64,000 bases of DNA from an uncultured Carboxylicivirga sp. (GCF_963674565.1 NZ_OY771430.1:5270001-5334000); one strand, 5' to 3'. Shown: positions 32,679-41,550, counted from the stretch's first letter. Program-made: numbers and translations. The notes: generated by a model from the letters alone, not told the origin.

Positions 32679-32834
32679 GACATGATGGCTGCGTAAGCAG
32701 GTTGGGGTGAAAAGCTGGTGCGCCTCGCTATAATAAGGGTACGAGGATCCTGGCACATATTTGCCAATCAAAGGATAACGAGCGATGCAAGAGCTTTTCC
32801 TCCTTTTTTACCACTTTTAAAGAAGTGGTTTTTT
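32679..32834 (+). ncRNA. Candidate structured non-coding RNA
   Basis: This GC-richer stretch without an ORF folds into several helices. CTGC-GTAA-GCAG (32689-32700) carries a GNRA tetraloop. A closing stem AAAAGCT (32710-32716) pairs with AGCTTTT (32792-32798). Inside it are CCTCG/CGAGG (32723-32727 with 32742-32746) and ATCC-TGGCA/TGCCA...GGAT (32747-32755 with 32762-32776). A Rho-independent terminator ends it at 32810-32834. A promoter-like TACTTTTG precedes it. I could not match it to tmRNA, RNase P, SRP RNA or a riboswitch class I know. It may be 6S RNA or a phylum-specific small RNA. Confidence 0.65.
32810..32834 (+). terminator. Terminator of the candidate RNA
   Basis: ACCACTT (32810-32816) pairs with AAGTGGT (32823-32829), followed by TTTTT. 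It lies 88 bp before the Wzi-like start and would separate the RNA from that gene. Confidence 0.8.
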
Positions 32835-32921
32835 ATTGTCGATACTTTGAAACCATAGAAGTGATAAGGCGTATAGCAAGCTTAACTGTTTTTGTTATAT
32901 TCGTATTACAATCCGAATTTT

Positions 32922-34544
32922 ATGAGTAAGCACAAATATTTGACTCTGTTATTGGTAGTATTTATGATGAGCGATCTCATGGCTCAATTACAAAGTCACT
33001 ATGAAGACTATCAATATTCCCCTTTTGAGCGCTATGTTTATCAGCCCGGAAGTAATTTGCACACATCAGTGAGGCAATATCGTCTGGATGAACTGAATAA
33101 GATATTTAATACCGATTCAATTTTGTATGATGGCTTGCGGGTTCCATCCGGAGATTTAAATTTCTGGAAAAGAATATTTCATGATGATCTCATTCAACTG
33201 AAGAAGGATGATATTCATATAGTCATCAATCCCCTGTTTAATTTCGAATACGGAAAAGAGAATATTGAAAGCAAGACGACATATACCAATACACGTGGAT
33301 TATTTATAGAAGGAAATATTGGTAAACATGTCCATTTTTATACTGACTTTCTGGAGACACAGGCTGTTGTGCCTAATTATATTAATGCATTTGCCAACGA
33401 ATATGATATTATGCCCGGTTGGGGTAAGCGTAAAAAATATGCAGAAAACGGACATGACTTTGCCAATGTTACGGCTTATGTAGCCTTTGATTTGGCTAAG
33501 TATTTTAGTTTACAAATAGGTAATGGTAAGCACTTTTTTGGAGATGGTCACCGATCGATGTTACTTTCAGATGTAGCATTTAGCTATCCGTATGTTAAGC
33601 TTACAGCAGACTTCTGGAAGATAAAATATACTGTATTGTATAATAAAATGCTGGAATATGATGAGACTAAAGTTCCTAACGATTATCGTTTCCCAGGTAA
33701 GTACGGAGTATTTCAATATTTAGATTTAAATATTGGTAAGCGAACTGCATTAGGATTGTTTGCCAGTGTGGTTTATGCAGAGCAGGATACCACTGGCTAT
33801 AGGGGGTTTGACTGGCATTACCTGAATCCTGTAGCTTTTATGCGCCCGGTTGAATATGCTTTAGGATCACCTGATAATGTTACTATTGGTTTTAATGCCA
33901 GGTACATTGCTGCACGGTGGTTGACTTTTTACGGACAGTTTGTTTTGGGTGAGTTTAAAGCTGATGAGGTTTTTGGAGGTACACAGTGGTGGGCAAATAA
34001 GAATGGATTTCAACTAGGTTTAAAAACATTTGACTTATTTGGAATAAAGAAACTTGATTTTCAGGCTGAATATAACCAGGCTCGTCCGTATTTGTATTCG
34101 CACTACACAAGTATTTATGCCAATTCGCATTACAGGCAACCATTAGCTCATATTTTAGGAGCTAATTTCCGCGAGGGTTTTGCCTTATTGAAGTATCGCC
34201 ATCGGAGATGGATGTTTAAGGCTGAGTTGATGACAGCTATGTATGGTGAGGATTTTGGTGACGGAGTAAGCTGGGGTAAGAACGTGATTGTTGATAGTAA
34301 TAATCGACCTACTGATGAAAATGGCAGATATATTGATTATGGTCATTACATAGGGCAAGGATTGAAAACCAATGTTTACAATGCAGATATTAACATCAGT
34401 TATTTAATCAATCCCCGAAATATGTTTAACCTGGTTGCAGGTGCCCGATTGCGTAAACTCAGTAATGATGAACAAATTGAAGAAACCCAACACTTTTATT
34501 TTGGTGTCAGGACTTCAATAAAAAGTATTTATAACAACTTCTGA
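32922..34544 (+). CDS. Wzi-like capsule assembly outer-membrane protein
   Basis: About 540 residues from the ATG at 32922. The frame opens at a TTG 30 bp earlier that is unlikely to be used. A signal peptide (MSKHKYLTLLLVVFMMSDLMAQ) is followed by a beta-barrel pattern of alternating strands with aromatic girdles, for example LTADFWKIKYTVLYNKM and LGANFREGFALLKYRHRRWMF. The HFFGDGHRSMLLSDVAF segment is typical of the Wzi capsule-assembly family of Bacteroidota. Wzi in Enterobacteria anchors capsule at the cell surface. No capsule biosynthesis genes are nearby, so a role beyond capsule attachment is possible. Confidence 0.8.
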   Translation: MSKHKYLTLLLVVFMMSDLMAQLQSHYEDYQYSPFERYVYQPGSNLHTSVRQYRLDELNKIFNTDSILYDGLRVPSGDLNFWKRIFHDDLIQLKKDDIHIVINPLFNFEYGKENIESKTTYTNTRGLFIEGNIGKHVHFYTDFLETQAVVPNYINAFANEYDIMPGWGKRKKYAENGHDFANVTAYVAFDLAKYFSLQIGNGKHFFGDGHRSMLLSDVAFSYPYVKLTADFWKIKYTVLYNKMLEYDETKVPNDYRFPGKYGVFQYLDLNIGKRTALGLFASVVYAEQDTTGYRGFDWHYLNPVAFMRPVEYALGSPDNVTIGFNARYIAARWLTFYGQFVLGEFKADEVFGGTQWWANKNGFQLGLKTFDLFGIKKLDFQAEYNQARPYLYSHYTSIYANSHYRQPLAHILGANFREGFALLKYRHRRWMFKAELMTAMYGEDFGDGVSWGKNVIVDSNNRPTDENGRYIDYGHYIGQGLKTNVYNADINISYLINPRNMFNLVAGARLRKLSNDEQIEETQHFYFGVRTSIKSIYNNF

Positions 34545-34566
34545 TTCGATAATGGAGGATGATTAA

Positions 34567-34968
34567 TTAATCATCTTCCATATCATCATCGTCATCCTCA
34601 TCGTCATATTCATCTTCCATGTCATCGTCATCGTCGCTGTCAACATCTTCGTCCCCAATTACATCTTTCATGTAGTCAACATCGGCATATTTTTCTGAGT
34701 AATCTTCTTTGGCACTGTTTTTAAGATTTCCATCGTCATTGTAGTCATCATCGTCTTCAATGATTTGTTCTGCTTCAACAACACTCATCTTAACCAAAAA
34801 ATAACTATCATCTGTTTCGAATGGCAAGGCACTGATCATTTGGCCATCTTTATATGAAAAGGTAATCAGGTTATCACTAAAACCATACGGATAAGTAAGT
34901 TTGATTTGTTCTTTGATTTCATCATCAAGCTTCTTGTAATCCTTTATAATTCTTGGTTTGTTGCTCAT
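34567..34968 (-). CDS. Small protein with polyacidic C-terminal tail
   Basis: A 133-residue cytoplasmic protein. The first 75 residues form a compact domain (PRIIKDYKKLDDEIKEQIKL, then NLITFSYKDGQMISALPFE and FLVKMSVVEAEQII). The rest is almost pure Asp/Glu, ending in a run of about 27 residues with only a few non-acidic ones. I recall similar short proteins in other Bacteroidota, with no known function. Acidic tails of this sort often mimic nucleic acid or bind basic proteins. The stop codon is 22 bp from the convergent Wzi-like gene. Confidence 0.75.
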   Translation of the reverse strand: MSNKPRIIKDYKKLDDEIKEQIKLTYPYGFSDNLITFSYKDGQMISALPFETDDSYFLVKMSVVEAEQIIEDDDDYNDDGNLKNSAKEDYSEKYADVDYMKDVIGDEDVDSDDDDDMEDEYDDEDDDDDMEDD

Positions 34969-35346
34969 AGCTTTACAATTATTCTAATAAATATACTTTT
35001 TAAACTGCTATTGAAAAGTTTGTCTTTATTACTCGCTTTTTAGCTATTATTTAGTTTCTACTATACTATTTTAAAAAAGGTTCTTGTTTTTGTCAAATAT
35101 TAGATTAACTAAATTTTATTGTTGATCGAATTTCTTCCAAGATTAGGTAAAGGTTTTCCAGGATATTATCAATTTAAATCGTCGGATTTTTTCATTAAAT
35201 CTTTTAGAGAGTTTAAAAGCATCTTTTTTATTTGAACTTTTGAAAAAGATTTACATTTTCAATTCGGGTAAAATTTCTTGTTTTTTAGACTCTTAGTGTT
35301 AATGAAAACCTTGATGCATCATTAATATTACCTGTGAGCAAGTAAT
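34969..35346. other. Gene-free stretch
   Basis: About 380 AT-rich bases with no credible ORF or RNA that I can see between the acidic-tail gene and the MutS2 terminator. Confidence 0.5.
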
Positions 35347-35348
35347 AA

Positions 35349-35388
35349 AAAAAACCTGTAGCACCAAATAGGGCAACAGGCTTTTTTC
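35349..35388 (-). terminator. Terminator after mutS2
   Basis: CCTGT (35355-35359) pairs with ACAGG (35376-35380), with A-rich sequence to the left that reads as a T run on the minus strand. It could also act on the plus strand. Confidence 0.6.
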
Positions 35389-35406
35389 TATTTTTTTTAA
35401 AGTTTT

Positions 35407-37896
35407 TTATTCTAACTCAACAATGGTTATTCCAGATCCTCCTTCTTGTATATGAGCATCACGAAACTTGCGTACAAATGGGATTGTAGCCAATTGTTCA
35501 CGAATGAGAGTGCGAAGTATTCCGTTGCCTTTCCCATGAAGTATTTTAACCTCGTTTACTTCACACATTACTGCTTCGTCAATATGGTTGATTACCATTT
35601 GAATAGCTTCATCTCCTCTGAATCCGCGCAGATCTATATCTGGTTTGAAGGTTAATTTACGCTCTCTGACTTTTCCTGAAACATTGGATATTACATGGTT
35701 TGAAGGAGTAGTACCGGTCTTTTTTGTACCTGATACTTTTTTTAGTCGGGTTACTTTTACCTTGGTTTGAATATTACCAAAGGCAACAGTAGCTTCCTTG
35801 CCACTGATAGATAAAACCTCGCCTGGCAGAGATTGACCCTCCAGCTTAACAGTGTCTCCTTTTTCGATCGTTTCTACGATAACTTTCCTGGGTTTCTCAG
35901 GTGTAACACCTACGTTGTTTTCTTTCTCTTTTTTTCGATTGGCTTTTCTTTCTTCCCGGTCTTTTATCTGCTGAATTTTCTTGTCAATCTTAGCATCTGT
36001 TACTTTTTCTTCAGTGGCTTTTTCCTTGAAAACGTCCAGTTTCTGACGAGCCAGTTTGGTTTTTTCTTTTTCTGCCTGAGACTCCTTTATGGTGCGGATA
36101 GTCTTTTCAATCTCCTTATTGGCACTTGAAAGAAGTTGGTCAGCTTCCAGTCGGGCTTTTTCCATCACATCTTTTCGTTCTTTTTTGATGTTCTGAAGTT
36201 CGAGCTGGTATCTTTCCAATACCTCAGCCAATCGTTTTTCGTTGATGCGGATGGTATTTCTTTTTTGCTCCCAATATCTTTTGTCTCTTACTATTTCACG
36301 CAGATTCTTGTCGTAATCGACATGCTCCTGACCAATTTTATCTTTGGCACTGTTAAGGATATTTTCTGGCAAACCAATTTTTCGTGCAATTTCAAAAGCG
36401 AATGAAGAACCTGGTTGAGCAATTTGCAATTTATATAAAGGCATTATTCTACCGGTATCAAAAAGCATTGCTCCGTTTTCAATTCCTTCGGTTTGCGATG
36501 CCATATGCTTGAGGTTTGTATAGTGTGTAGTTATCACTCCATAAACACCTTGTTGATTCAGTTGTTCAAGTACGCTCTCTGCAATTGCTCCACCCAGCAT
36601 TGGCTCTGTTCCTGTACCAAACTCATCAATCAGAATAAGCGTTTCTTTTTTACTGTAACGTAAAAAATGCTTCATATTGAAGAGGTGAGAACTGTAGGTG
36701 CTCAGGTCGTTTTCAATAGATTGCTCGTCGCCAATGTCGATAAAGATATCCTGAAAAAATCCCATCTTAGATCCTTCGTGCATGGGAACCAAACATCCGC
36801 ATTGAAACATATATTGCAGCAAACCTACTGTTTGCAGACAAACTGATTTACCGCCGGCATTAGGTCCTGAAATCAATAATAATCGTTGATTCGGATCTTT
36901 TAATTCAATGTCGAGCGGAATAACTTCTTTTTTAGCTTCTTTAAATTGAAGATGCAGCAAGGGGTGTTTACTTTCTCTCCAATTAAAACTTTGATCGTTA
37001 TGGAAATCGGGTAAGGTGGCATCAATGTTTAAGGCAAAGCGCGCTTTGGCTCTGATAAAATCGATGGTACCCATAAATCGGTATGAATCCAGCAAATCAT
37101 CAATGTATGGTCTGATTTGATCTGCCACATCAATTAAAATCTTAACGATTTCACGACGTTCTGCATACTCCAGTTCACGTACTTCATTATTGATCTCAAC
37201 AATTTCTGTTGGTTCTATAAAGGATGTTTTACCTGTAGCAGATTCATCTTGAACAATACCACCCAGTTTACGCTTGTTAGCAGATGAAATCGGAATCACT
37301 GATCGTCCGTCGCGTATCGCAATATTTGCATCGGCTTCAACCAGTCCATCCTGCTTGGCTTTGCGAAGAATTGCACTAAGCTTCCGCGATATGCTGTTTT
37401 GTTTAGAAAGAATGTCCTTTCGAATTCTGGCTAATTCGGGCGAAGCATTGTCTTTCAACTTCCCGAATTTATTTAATAAAAAATCAATCTTATCCTGTAA
37501 AAATGGGAAAACTGCCACATTGGCAACCAATGCTTTTAATTCAGGGTACTCTTCTTCGTCTTTTTTGTTGAAAAATCTTACTATATCATTTATGGTTGTT
37601 AACGAGCGAAGTAAATCAAGCAGTTCTGATTCTTCCATGAATCTTCCTTCGGTACGAATTCGAAGTAGAGGCTCACGAACATCAATAAAATAACTTAACG
37701 GAAAATTATCCTCTTCCAGGCAAATTTTTCTGAACTCAAATGTTTGAAGTTGATTCAGACGAGTTTCATCAAAGTTTGTACTGAATTGCATTTCATCCAC
37801 AACCTCTTTACCAAGGTTGCTCATACAATTATTTTTGATGTGCTCGCGAATGCGATTAAACTTAATCTTCTCTTCGAAATTTGCAGGATAAATCAC
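35407..37896 (-). CDS. mutS2: MutS2 endonuclease / ribosome-rescue ATPase
   Basis: An 829-residue MutS2. Core helices and clamp lead to the ABC-type ATPase (about 300-520), with Walker A ISGPNAGGKSVCLQTVG, Walker B TLILIDEFGTGTEP and the STYSSHLFNMKHF signature. A long coiled coil (about 520-660) and a linker follow, then a C-terminal Smr nuclease domain (DIDLRGFRGDEA and ILHGKGNGILRTLI). MutS2 suppresses homologous recombination in some bacteria and splits collided ribosomes in others. The start is GTG at 37896, and the opening IYPANFEEKI agrees with the usual MutS2 N terminus. It appears monocistronic. Confidence 0.96.
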   Translation of the reverse strand: MIYPANFEEKIKFNRIREHIKNNCMSNLGKEVVDEMQFSTNFDETRLNQLQTFEFRKICLEEDNFPLSYFIDVREPLLRIRTEGRFMEESELLDLLRSLTTINDIVRFFNKKDEEEYPELKALVANVAVFPFLQDKIDFLLNKFGKLKDNASPELARIRKDILSKQNSISRKLSAILRKAKQDGLVEADANIAIRDGRSVIPISSANKRKLGGIVQDESATGKTSFIEPTEIVEINNEVRELEYAERREIVKILIDVADQIRPYIDDLLDSYRFMGTIDFIRAKARFALNIDATLPDFHNDQSFNWRESKHPLLHLQFKEAKKEVIPLDIELKDPNQRLLLISGPNAGGKSVCLQTVGLLQYMFQCGCLVPMHEGSKMGFFQDIFIDIGDEQSIENDLSTYSSHLFNMKHFLRYSKKETLILIDEFGTGTEPMLGGAIAESVLEQLNQQGVYGVITTHYTNLKHMASQTEGIENGAMLFDTGRIMPLYKLQIAQPGSSFAFEIARKIGLPENILNSAKDKIGQEHVDYDKNLREIVRDKRYWEQKRNTIRINEKRLAEVLERYQLELQNIKKERKDVMEKARLEADQLLSSANKEIEKTIRTIKESQAEKEKTKLARQKLDVFKEKATEEKVTDAKIDKKIQQIKDREERKANRKKEKENNVGVTPEKPRKVIVETIEKGDTVKLEGQSLPGEVLSISGKEATVAFGNIQTKVKVTRLKKVSGTKKTGTTPSNHVISNVSGKVRERKLTFKPDIDLRGFRGDEAIQMVINHIDEAVMCEVNEVKILHGKGNGILRTLIREQLATIPFVRKFRDAHIQEGGSGITIVELE

Positions 37897-38014
37897 TGTT
37901 TTACTTTTTCTGCAAAAATAGAAAAATTAAACAGGCTTTTAACAGTAGAATGAATGGTAATCAAGAGTAAAGAATAAAAAAGACAAAAAAATCGTATTTT
38001 TTTTAAAAAGGGTA

Positions 38015-38045
38015 TTGACAACAGATAAGGAAGAGCTTAATTTTG
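38015..38045 (+). promoter_or_regulatory. Promoter of a candidate small RNA
   Basis: TTGACA at 38015-38020 and TAATTTTG at 38038-38045 leave a 20-base spacing after the TTG, an excellent match to the phylum's housekeeping promoter. No coding gene follows on this strand. Confidence 0.7.
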
Positions 38046-38051
38046 TTTTGC

Positions 38052-38176
38052 AACTTAAAAAAAGGCTCTCCTGGTCCCCAAATATAGAAACATTCGGATG
38101 TGTGTGAGGTTTAGGTTAGAATTTTTTTTTCTTAGAATGTTTCTTGCCTGTCTCCCAAAGACAGGCTTTTTTTATT
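38052..38176 (+). ncRNA. Candidate small RNA between mutS2 and a hypothetical gene
   Basis: A strong promoter (38015-38045) and an intrinsic terminator (38146-38176) bracket about 125 bases with no ORF on the plus strand. The flanking genes are both on the minus strand, so this transcript would be independent. The body includes GGCTCTCCTGGTCCCC and an A/T-rich middle. I recognise no family. The stretch to 38363 holds nothing else. Confidence 0.55.
38146..38176 (+). terminator. Terminator of the candidate small RNA
   Basis: GCCTGTCT (38146-38153) pairs perfectly with AGACAGGC (38159-38166), followed by an uninterrupted run of eight T's. Confidence 0.85.
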
Positions 38177-38363
38177 CCTTTACTTTTGAATGAAAATGTT
38201 GAACCAGTACAACCGTTGCGATTGAAATAAATGGTAGCAATAAATTTAACCTCAATACTATATTAAATATGTTGCTCTGGTTTCATAAGTTTTAATCACT
38301 TCGACTTGTTTTGACTACTTTAAAAAGTAAAAACTTTATCAGTGTGTAAATTTTGATTGGCTC

Positions 38364-38933
38364 TTAAGGATTTAAGATTTTACCAGCATAAGTATCCATT
38401 GCTTCAAATAGCTTGAGAGGTGAAAGTGTGCGCCATTTTACCGCTGATAGATTACCACCGTACAGCAGATAATAATTTAGATTGATCTTATCGAATTCAG
38501 CCAGCACATGTTCTCTGAAATTGATTGCAATAATCCATCCATCTTCTATATCATTGAACCAATCTTCGTAATAAGAATCATCAGAATAATGGAAGTTTAA
38601 TACATTTTCACCAATCAAAATGAATTTTTGAATACCATTATCTTCAAGGTGTTCAATAATATTACGCTTGAGGTGCATAATATCGTTATACAGGCAGTCA
38701 TTCCATTCGCCCATTAATTCAATGATACAACATCCTAAATCATAATTGGCATACAGAATCTTCAGGTAGAGTGTACTTGATCCGAATTCATCCCATTTAG
38801 GATGGATATAATGATCGTAGATGGTATTGCGACATAAATATTCATCAAAGAGCTGACCATAATAAGGTGATTTTATATCCTCATTGGCCTTGTAAATCTT
38901 TTCCCACCTGTTGTATGGTTCAATGTTCTGCAT
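38364..38933 (-). CDS. Conserved hypothetical protein
   Basis: A 189-residue soluble protein, acidic and rich in Tyr, Trp and Asp, with no signal peptide. Features are CIIELMGEWNDCLYNDI (about 70-86), a helix HLKRNIIEHLEDNGIQKFILIGENVLNFH (a strand-helix-strand unit) and a C-terminal SAVKWRTLSPLKLFEAMDTY. It looks like a Bacteroidota-specific family of unknown function. It is not in an obvious operon: 104 bp, including a terminator, separate it from the anti-sigma-like gene. Confidence 0.75.
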   Translation of the reverse strand: MQNIEPYNRWEKIYKANEDIKSPYYGQLFDEYLCRNTIYDHYIHPKWDEFGSSTLYLKILYANYDLGCCIIELMGEWNDCLYNDIMHLKRNIIEHLEDNGIQKFILIGENVLNFHYSDDSYYEDWFNDIEDGWIIAINFREHVLAEFDKINLNYYLLYGGNLSAVKWRTLSPLKLFEAMDTYAGKILNP

Positions 38934-38983
38934 GGTGCAAAAATAATGAAAGTGCTTGTTGTGTCAATCAATATTCTGAGTAT

Positions 38984-39012
38984 AAAAAAAGCGAATCGTT
39001 AAAGATTCGCTT
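38984..39012 (-). terminator. Terminator of the ECF sigma operon
   Basis: AAGCGAATC (38989-38997) pairs with GATTCGCTT (39004-39012). On the minus strand a run of seven T's follows. Confidence 0.85.
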
Positions 39013-39037
39013 AAGATATAAAGAGTAAAAGCTTTTC

Positions 39038-39454
39038 TTATAAGTTCGCCAGACGATTTAATATTTTATCCAATCCTAATAAGAAGACAATACCTGCAAC
39101 TACAAAATATACCAGCGAAGGAATCTTTGTAAATACAGCGAAGAACTGAGTGAAGCTTTTATTGATTGAACCCAGATCCAATTGTTTGGATGTGAAACCC
39201 AAATCACCAAGGTATTGCTGAATAACAGAGGCGTCAACCAGAAAAGAGATGGCTAATATGGCGATGGCAGCCGTAATTATCCACCATCTGTTTTGTTTAT
39301 TGATTAATGGCTGATAAGTCTGAGGTTCCTGCACCCAGTCGTGCAAAACACGATTCATCGCATTTTGCCTGATTGAAACAGGAGCTTCTTCAGGTGTGAA
39401 ATCCCTGAATAATTCCTTCAACAGTTTATCATCATCGTGATTAATCTTTTTCAT
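39038..39454 (-). CDS. Probable anti-sigma factor (membrane protein)
   Basis: A 138-residue protein. The N-terminal 50 residues are cytoplasmic (LLKELFRDFTPEEAPVSIRQNAMNRVLHDW), followed by membrane helices at about 58-76 and 112-132. It lies 10 bp after the ECF sigma gene and shares its transcript and terminator, the usual place and layout for a cognate anti-sigma factor. It lacks an obvious zinc-binding HxxxCxxC motif, so it would be a non-ZAS type. The role is inferred from position and shape. Confidence 0.7.
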   Translation of the reverse strand: MKKINHDDDKLLKELFRDFTPEEAPVSIRQNAMNRVLHDWVQEPQTYQPLINKQNRWWIITAAIAILAISFLVDASVIQQYLGDLGFTSKQLDLGSINKSFTQFFAVFTKIPSLVYFVVAGIVFLLGLDKILNRLANL

Positions 39455-39464
39455 CGTCTCAAAT

Positions 39465-40040
39465 TTATAAAATCGAGTTCAACTCTCCTTTTAAAATAGC
39501 ATTTAATTCTGTTTGCATTTGCTTTCTTCCCCGGTGCAGTTTCACTTTTACATTAGAAACTGAAAGACCCGTAGCTTTGCTAATCTCTTCAATGCTTTGT
39601 TCTTTATAATAGTATAAGATCAGAATAAATGCATCGTCTTCCTTTAAATTACTCAATGCTTTTTTAAGTACCTTCTTCCTTTCCTGTAATTCCAGCCTGT
39701 GCATATTGTTTTCTGCATAATTGGCTTCGTACAGAATAGTTTCCTTGCTTTCAAGGTCCTCTGTTAAAGGTTTTCGGCTTCGTAATTTTGAAATGGCAGT
39801 ATTATAAACAATCCGATAGAGCCAGGTTGAAAAAGTGGCATCTCCCTTGAAGCTGTCCAGCGATTTATAAGCTTTTACAAAAGCATCCTGGGTTACTTCT
39901 TCAGCTTCCTGCTGATTTTTCACAATACCTTTAGCCAATGTAAATGCCATATGCTGATACATATCAATGATCTGCGAAAAGGCAGCAACGTCTCCCTTTT
40001 TTATACTCTTTATAAGCTCTATGTCTTTATTATTGCTCAT
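39465..40040 (-). CDS. ECF-type RNA polymerase sigma factor
   Basis: A 191-residue group IV sigma factor. Region 2 spans about 20-90 (AEEVTQDAFVKAYKSLDSF, FSTWLYRIVYNTAISKLRSR). Region 4 spans about 120-175 (ILILYYYKEQSIEEISKATG, SVSNVKVKLHRGRKQM). It is co-transcribed with the small membrane protein that probably restrains it. Divergent from it is a DUF6249-type membrane protein whose upstream region carries TGTAACC-N16-CGTC, a likely ECF promoter and probable target. Confidence 0.93.
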   Translation of the reverse strand: MSNNKDIELIKSIKKGDVAAFSQIIDMYQHMAFTLAKGIVKNQQEAEEVTQDAFVKAYKSLDSFKGDATFSTWLYRIVYNTAISKLRSRKPLTEDLESKETILYEANYAENNMHRLELQERKKVLKKALSNLKEDDAFILILYYYKEQSIEEISKATGLSVSNVKVKLHRGRKQMQTELNAILKGELNSIL

Positions 40041-40173
40041 TCACAAAATAGGACGCACCTAAATCAATATTGGTTACAAGTATTCTGCAAGTTATTTTTA
40101 TTTCTTACTAAGGTCAATATCATCAGTTATTTAGTGAGGTGTTTGATGAAAAAATAAAAAAGTAACAATTTTT

Positions 40174-40200
40174 TGTAACCGCGTGTTTTTTCATGGCGTC
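40174..40200 (+). promoter_or_regulatory. Putative ECF-sigma promoter
   Basis: TGTAACC at 40174-40180 and CGTC at 40197-40200 are 16 bases apart, resembling the -35/-10 pair of ECF-dependent promoters. It points toward the gene at 40263 and lies in the divergent region next to the sigma gene. Confidence 0.65.
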
Positions 40201-40262
40201 ATACGAATGAGCACGCTCAGAGAGTTGATTAACAAATAATGTAAAACTTAAAATATAAAATC

Positions 40263-40604
40263 ATGGAAGGTGCATTAGCAATTATTTTTATTTTCGGTGG
40301 TATACCTGCAATAATTATATCATTGGCTTATTTCAGAACAAGAAGAATTGAAAGAACAGCGTTGATAGCAGCAGGAAAAGATGCTTCAATTTTTGATCAG
40401 TTAAATTCCAAACCTAAGCACTATTTAAGTCTTAAATATGGCATGTTGATGGCAGGATTGGCAATTGGAGTATTGTTAGGATCGGTATTACAGAATAATA
40501 CCATGATGAATGAAGCGGCAGCCTATTTATCAATGGTGCTATTGTTTGGAGGTTTGAGTTTAGTATTGTTCTATCTGATTCAAAAAAAACTGAATGACGA
40601 ATAA
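40263..40604 (+). CDS. DUF6249-like small membrane protein
   Basis: A 113-residue inner-membrane protein. Three hydrophobic helices (about 5-22, 60-77 and 87-105) flank a polar segment (RTRRIERTALIAAGKDASIF) that is the mark of the small DUF6249-like family in Bacteroidota. These genes are commonly next to ECF sigma factors. A likely ECF promoter lies 62 bp upstream and a terminator follows, so it is probably a one-gene target of the neighbouring sigma factor. Biochemical function unknown. Confidence 0.8.
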   Translation: MEGALAIIFIFGGIPAIIISLAYFRTRRIERTALIAAGKDASIFDQLNSKPKHYLSLKYGMLMAGLAIGVLLGSVLQNNTMMNEAAAYLSMVLLFGGLSLVLFYLIQKKLNDE

Positions 40605-40627
40605 ATAATATCATACAGAAGTCCATA

Positions 40628-40662
40628 AAAGAAAGGCTGTTCAACTGAACGGCCTTTCTTTG
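40628..40662 (+). terminator. Terminator after the DUF6249-like gene
   Basis: A 15-base stem with one mismatch (40628-40642 with 40647-40661, loop AACT) forms a strong hairpin with T residues in its 3' arm. Confidence 0.8.
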
Positions 40663-40734
40663 TATTGAAAAATTCGATAACTATTTGTTGATTCTTTCGT
40701 ATTCATGATTGGAAAACGACTAATGATAAATTCA

Positions 40735-41550
40735 ATGAAAAAACAACTTTATAGTTTCATAACCTTTTTATTAGCACTGGGATTGTTGAGCTGTGAATTG
40801 GAAGAAAAAATCGACCGGTTTAATTCGGTTGATGATGGAATTGAGGCTCTTCAGGAATATGCGGTTGTAAGTCAGCAATTTCAGAATGCATCTAATAGCA
40901 GCGATGAGGCGATAATGGAAGTAGAATTACAATTAGCCAGTGAGTTGAAAGCAACAAAAGAAGGTCCTGCAATAACCATTGAACCATTTGATGCAACAAC
41001 ATGGCCTAAAAATATAACTGTTGACTTTGGAGACGGTATAACCGGATTGGATGGAGTAGTTCGTTCCGGAAGATTATTGATTGTATCAACCGGGTTGTAT
41101 CGAACTGAAGGAAGTGTGCATACTACCACTTTTGATAATTATTATCAGAATGGGTATAAAGTAGAAGGCACACATGTTGCCACCAATAATGGAAATCCCG
41201 ACGGTGAAGGGCTTCAGTTTAATGTTACCATAACTGGTGGTAAAGTAACCAAAGATGAATCGGTTATTGAATATCAACAAAACTCAACACGCACTTGGGT
41301 AGCCGGTTCAGATACTCCTTTAAATATTTGGGATGATGAATATACATTGGATGGTACACAAAATGGGACGAGTTCAAAAGGTGTTGAATATGCTTTGTCG
41401 ATTACAGAATCATTACATTTTGTAGTCTTAACCAAACAAATTACAGAAGGAAAAATGGCTGTGGTAATTGAAGGATTACCCAATATAGTAATGGATTATA
41501 CAACCTCAACAATAAAGATTGGAGAACTAACTTATCCAATGCACAATTAA
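40735..41550 (+). CDS. Hypothetical lipoprotein
   Basis: About 271 residues from the ATG at 40735, which gives a clean lipoprotein signal (MKKQLYSFITFLLALGLLSC). An ATG ten codons earlier is possible. The mature protein is strand-rich and Thr/Gly-rich, with recurring units such as ITVDFGDGITGLDGVVRSGR and HTTTFDNYYQNGYKVEG. It resembles a group of Bacteroidota lipoproteins of unknown function. It stands alone between two terminators. A regulator could not be assigned. Confidence 0.8.
   Translation: MKKQLYSFITFLLALGLLSCELEEKIDRFNSVDDGIEALQEYAVVSQQFQNASNSSDEAIMEVELQLASELKATKEGPAITIEPFDATTWPKNITVDFGDGITGLDGVVRSGRLLIVSTGLYRTEGSVHTTTFDNYYQNGYKVEGTHVATNNGNPDGEGLQFNVTITGGKVTKDESVIEYQQNSTRTWVAGSDTPLNIWDDEYTLDGTQNGTSSKGVEYALSITESLHFVVLTKQITEGKMAVVIEGLPNIVMDYTTSTIKIGELTYPMHN

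Noticed and set aside
32679..32834. Assignment to a known riboswitch, tmRNA, RNase P or SRP RNA
   Set aside because: The conserved cores of those classes as I know them are not visible, and the terminator separates it from the next gene.
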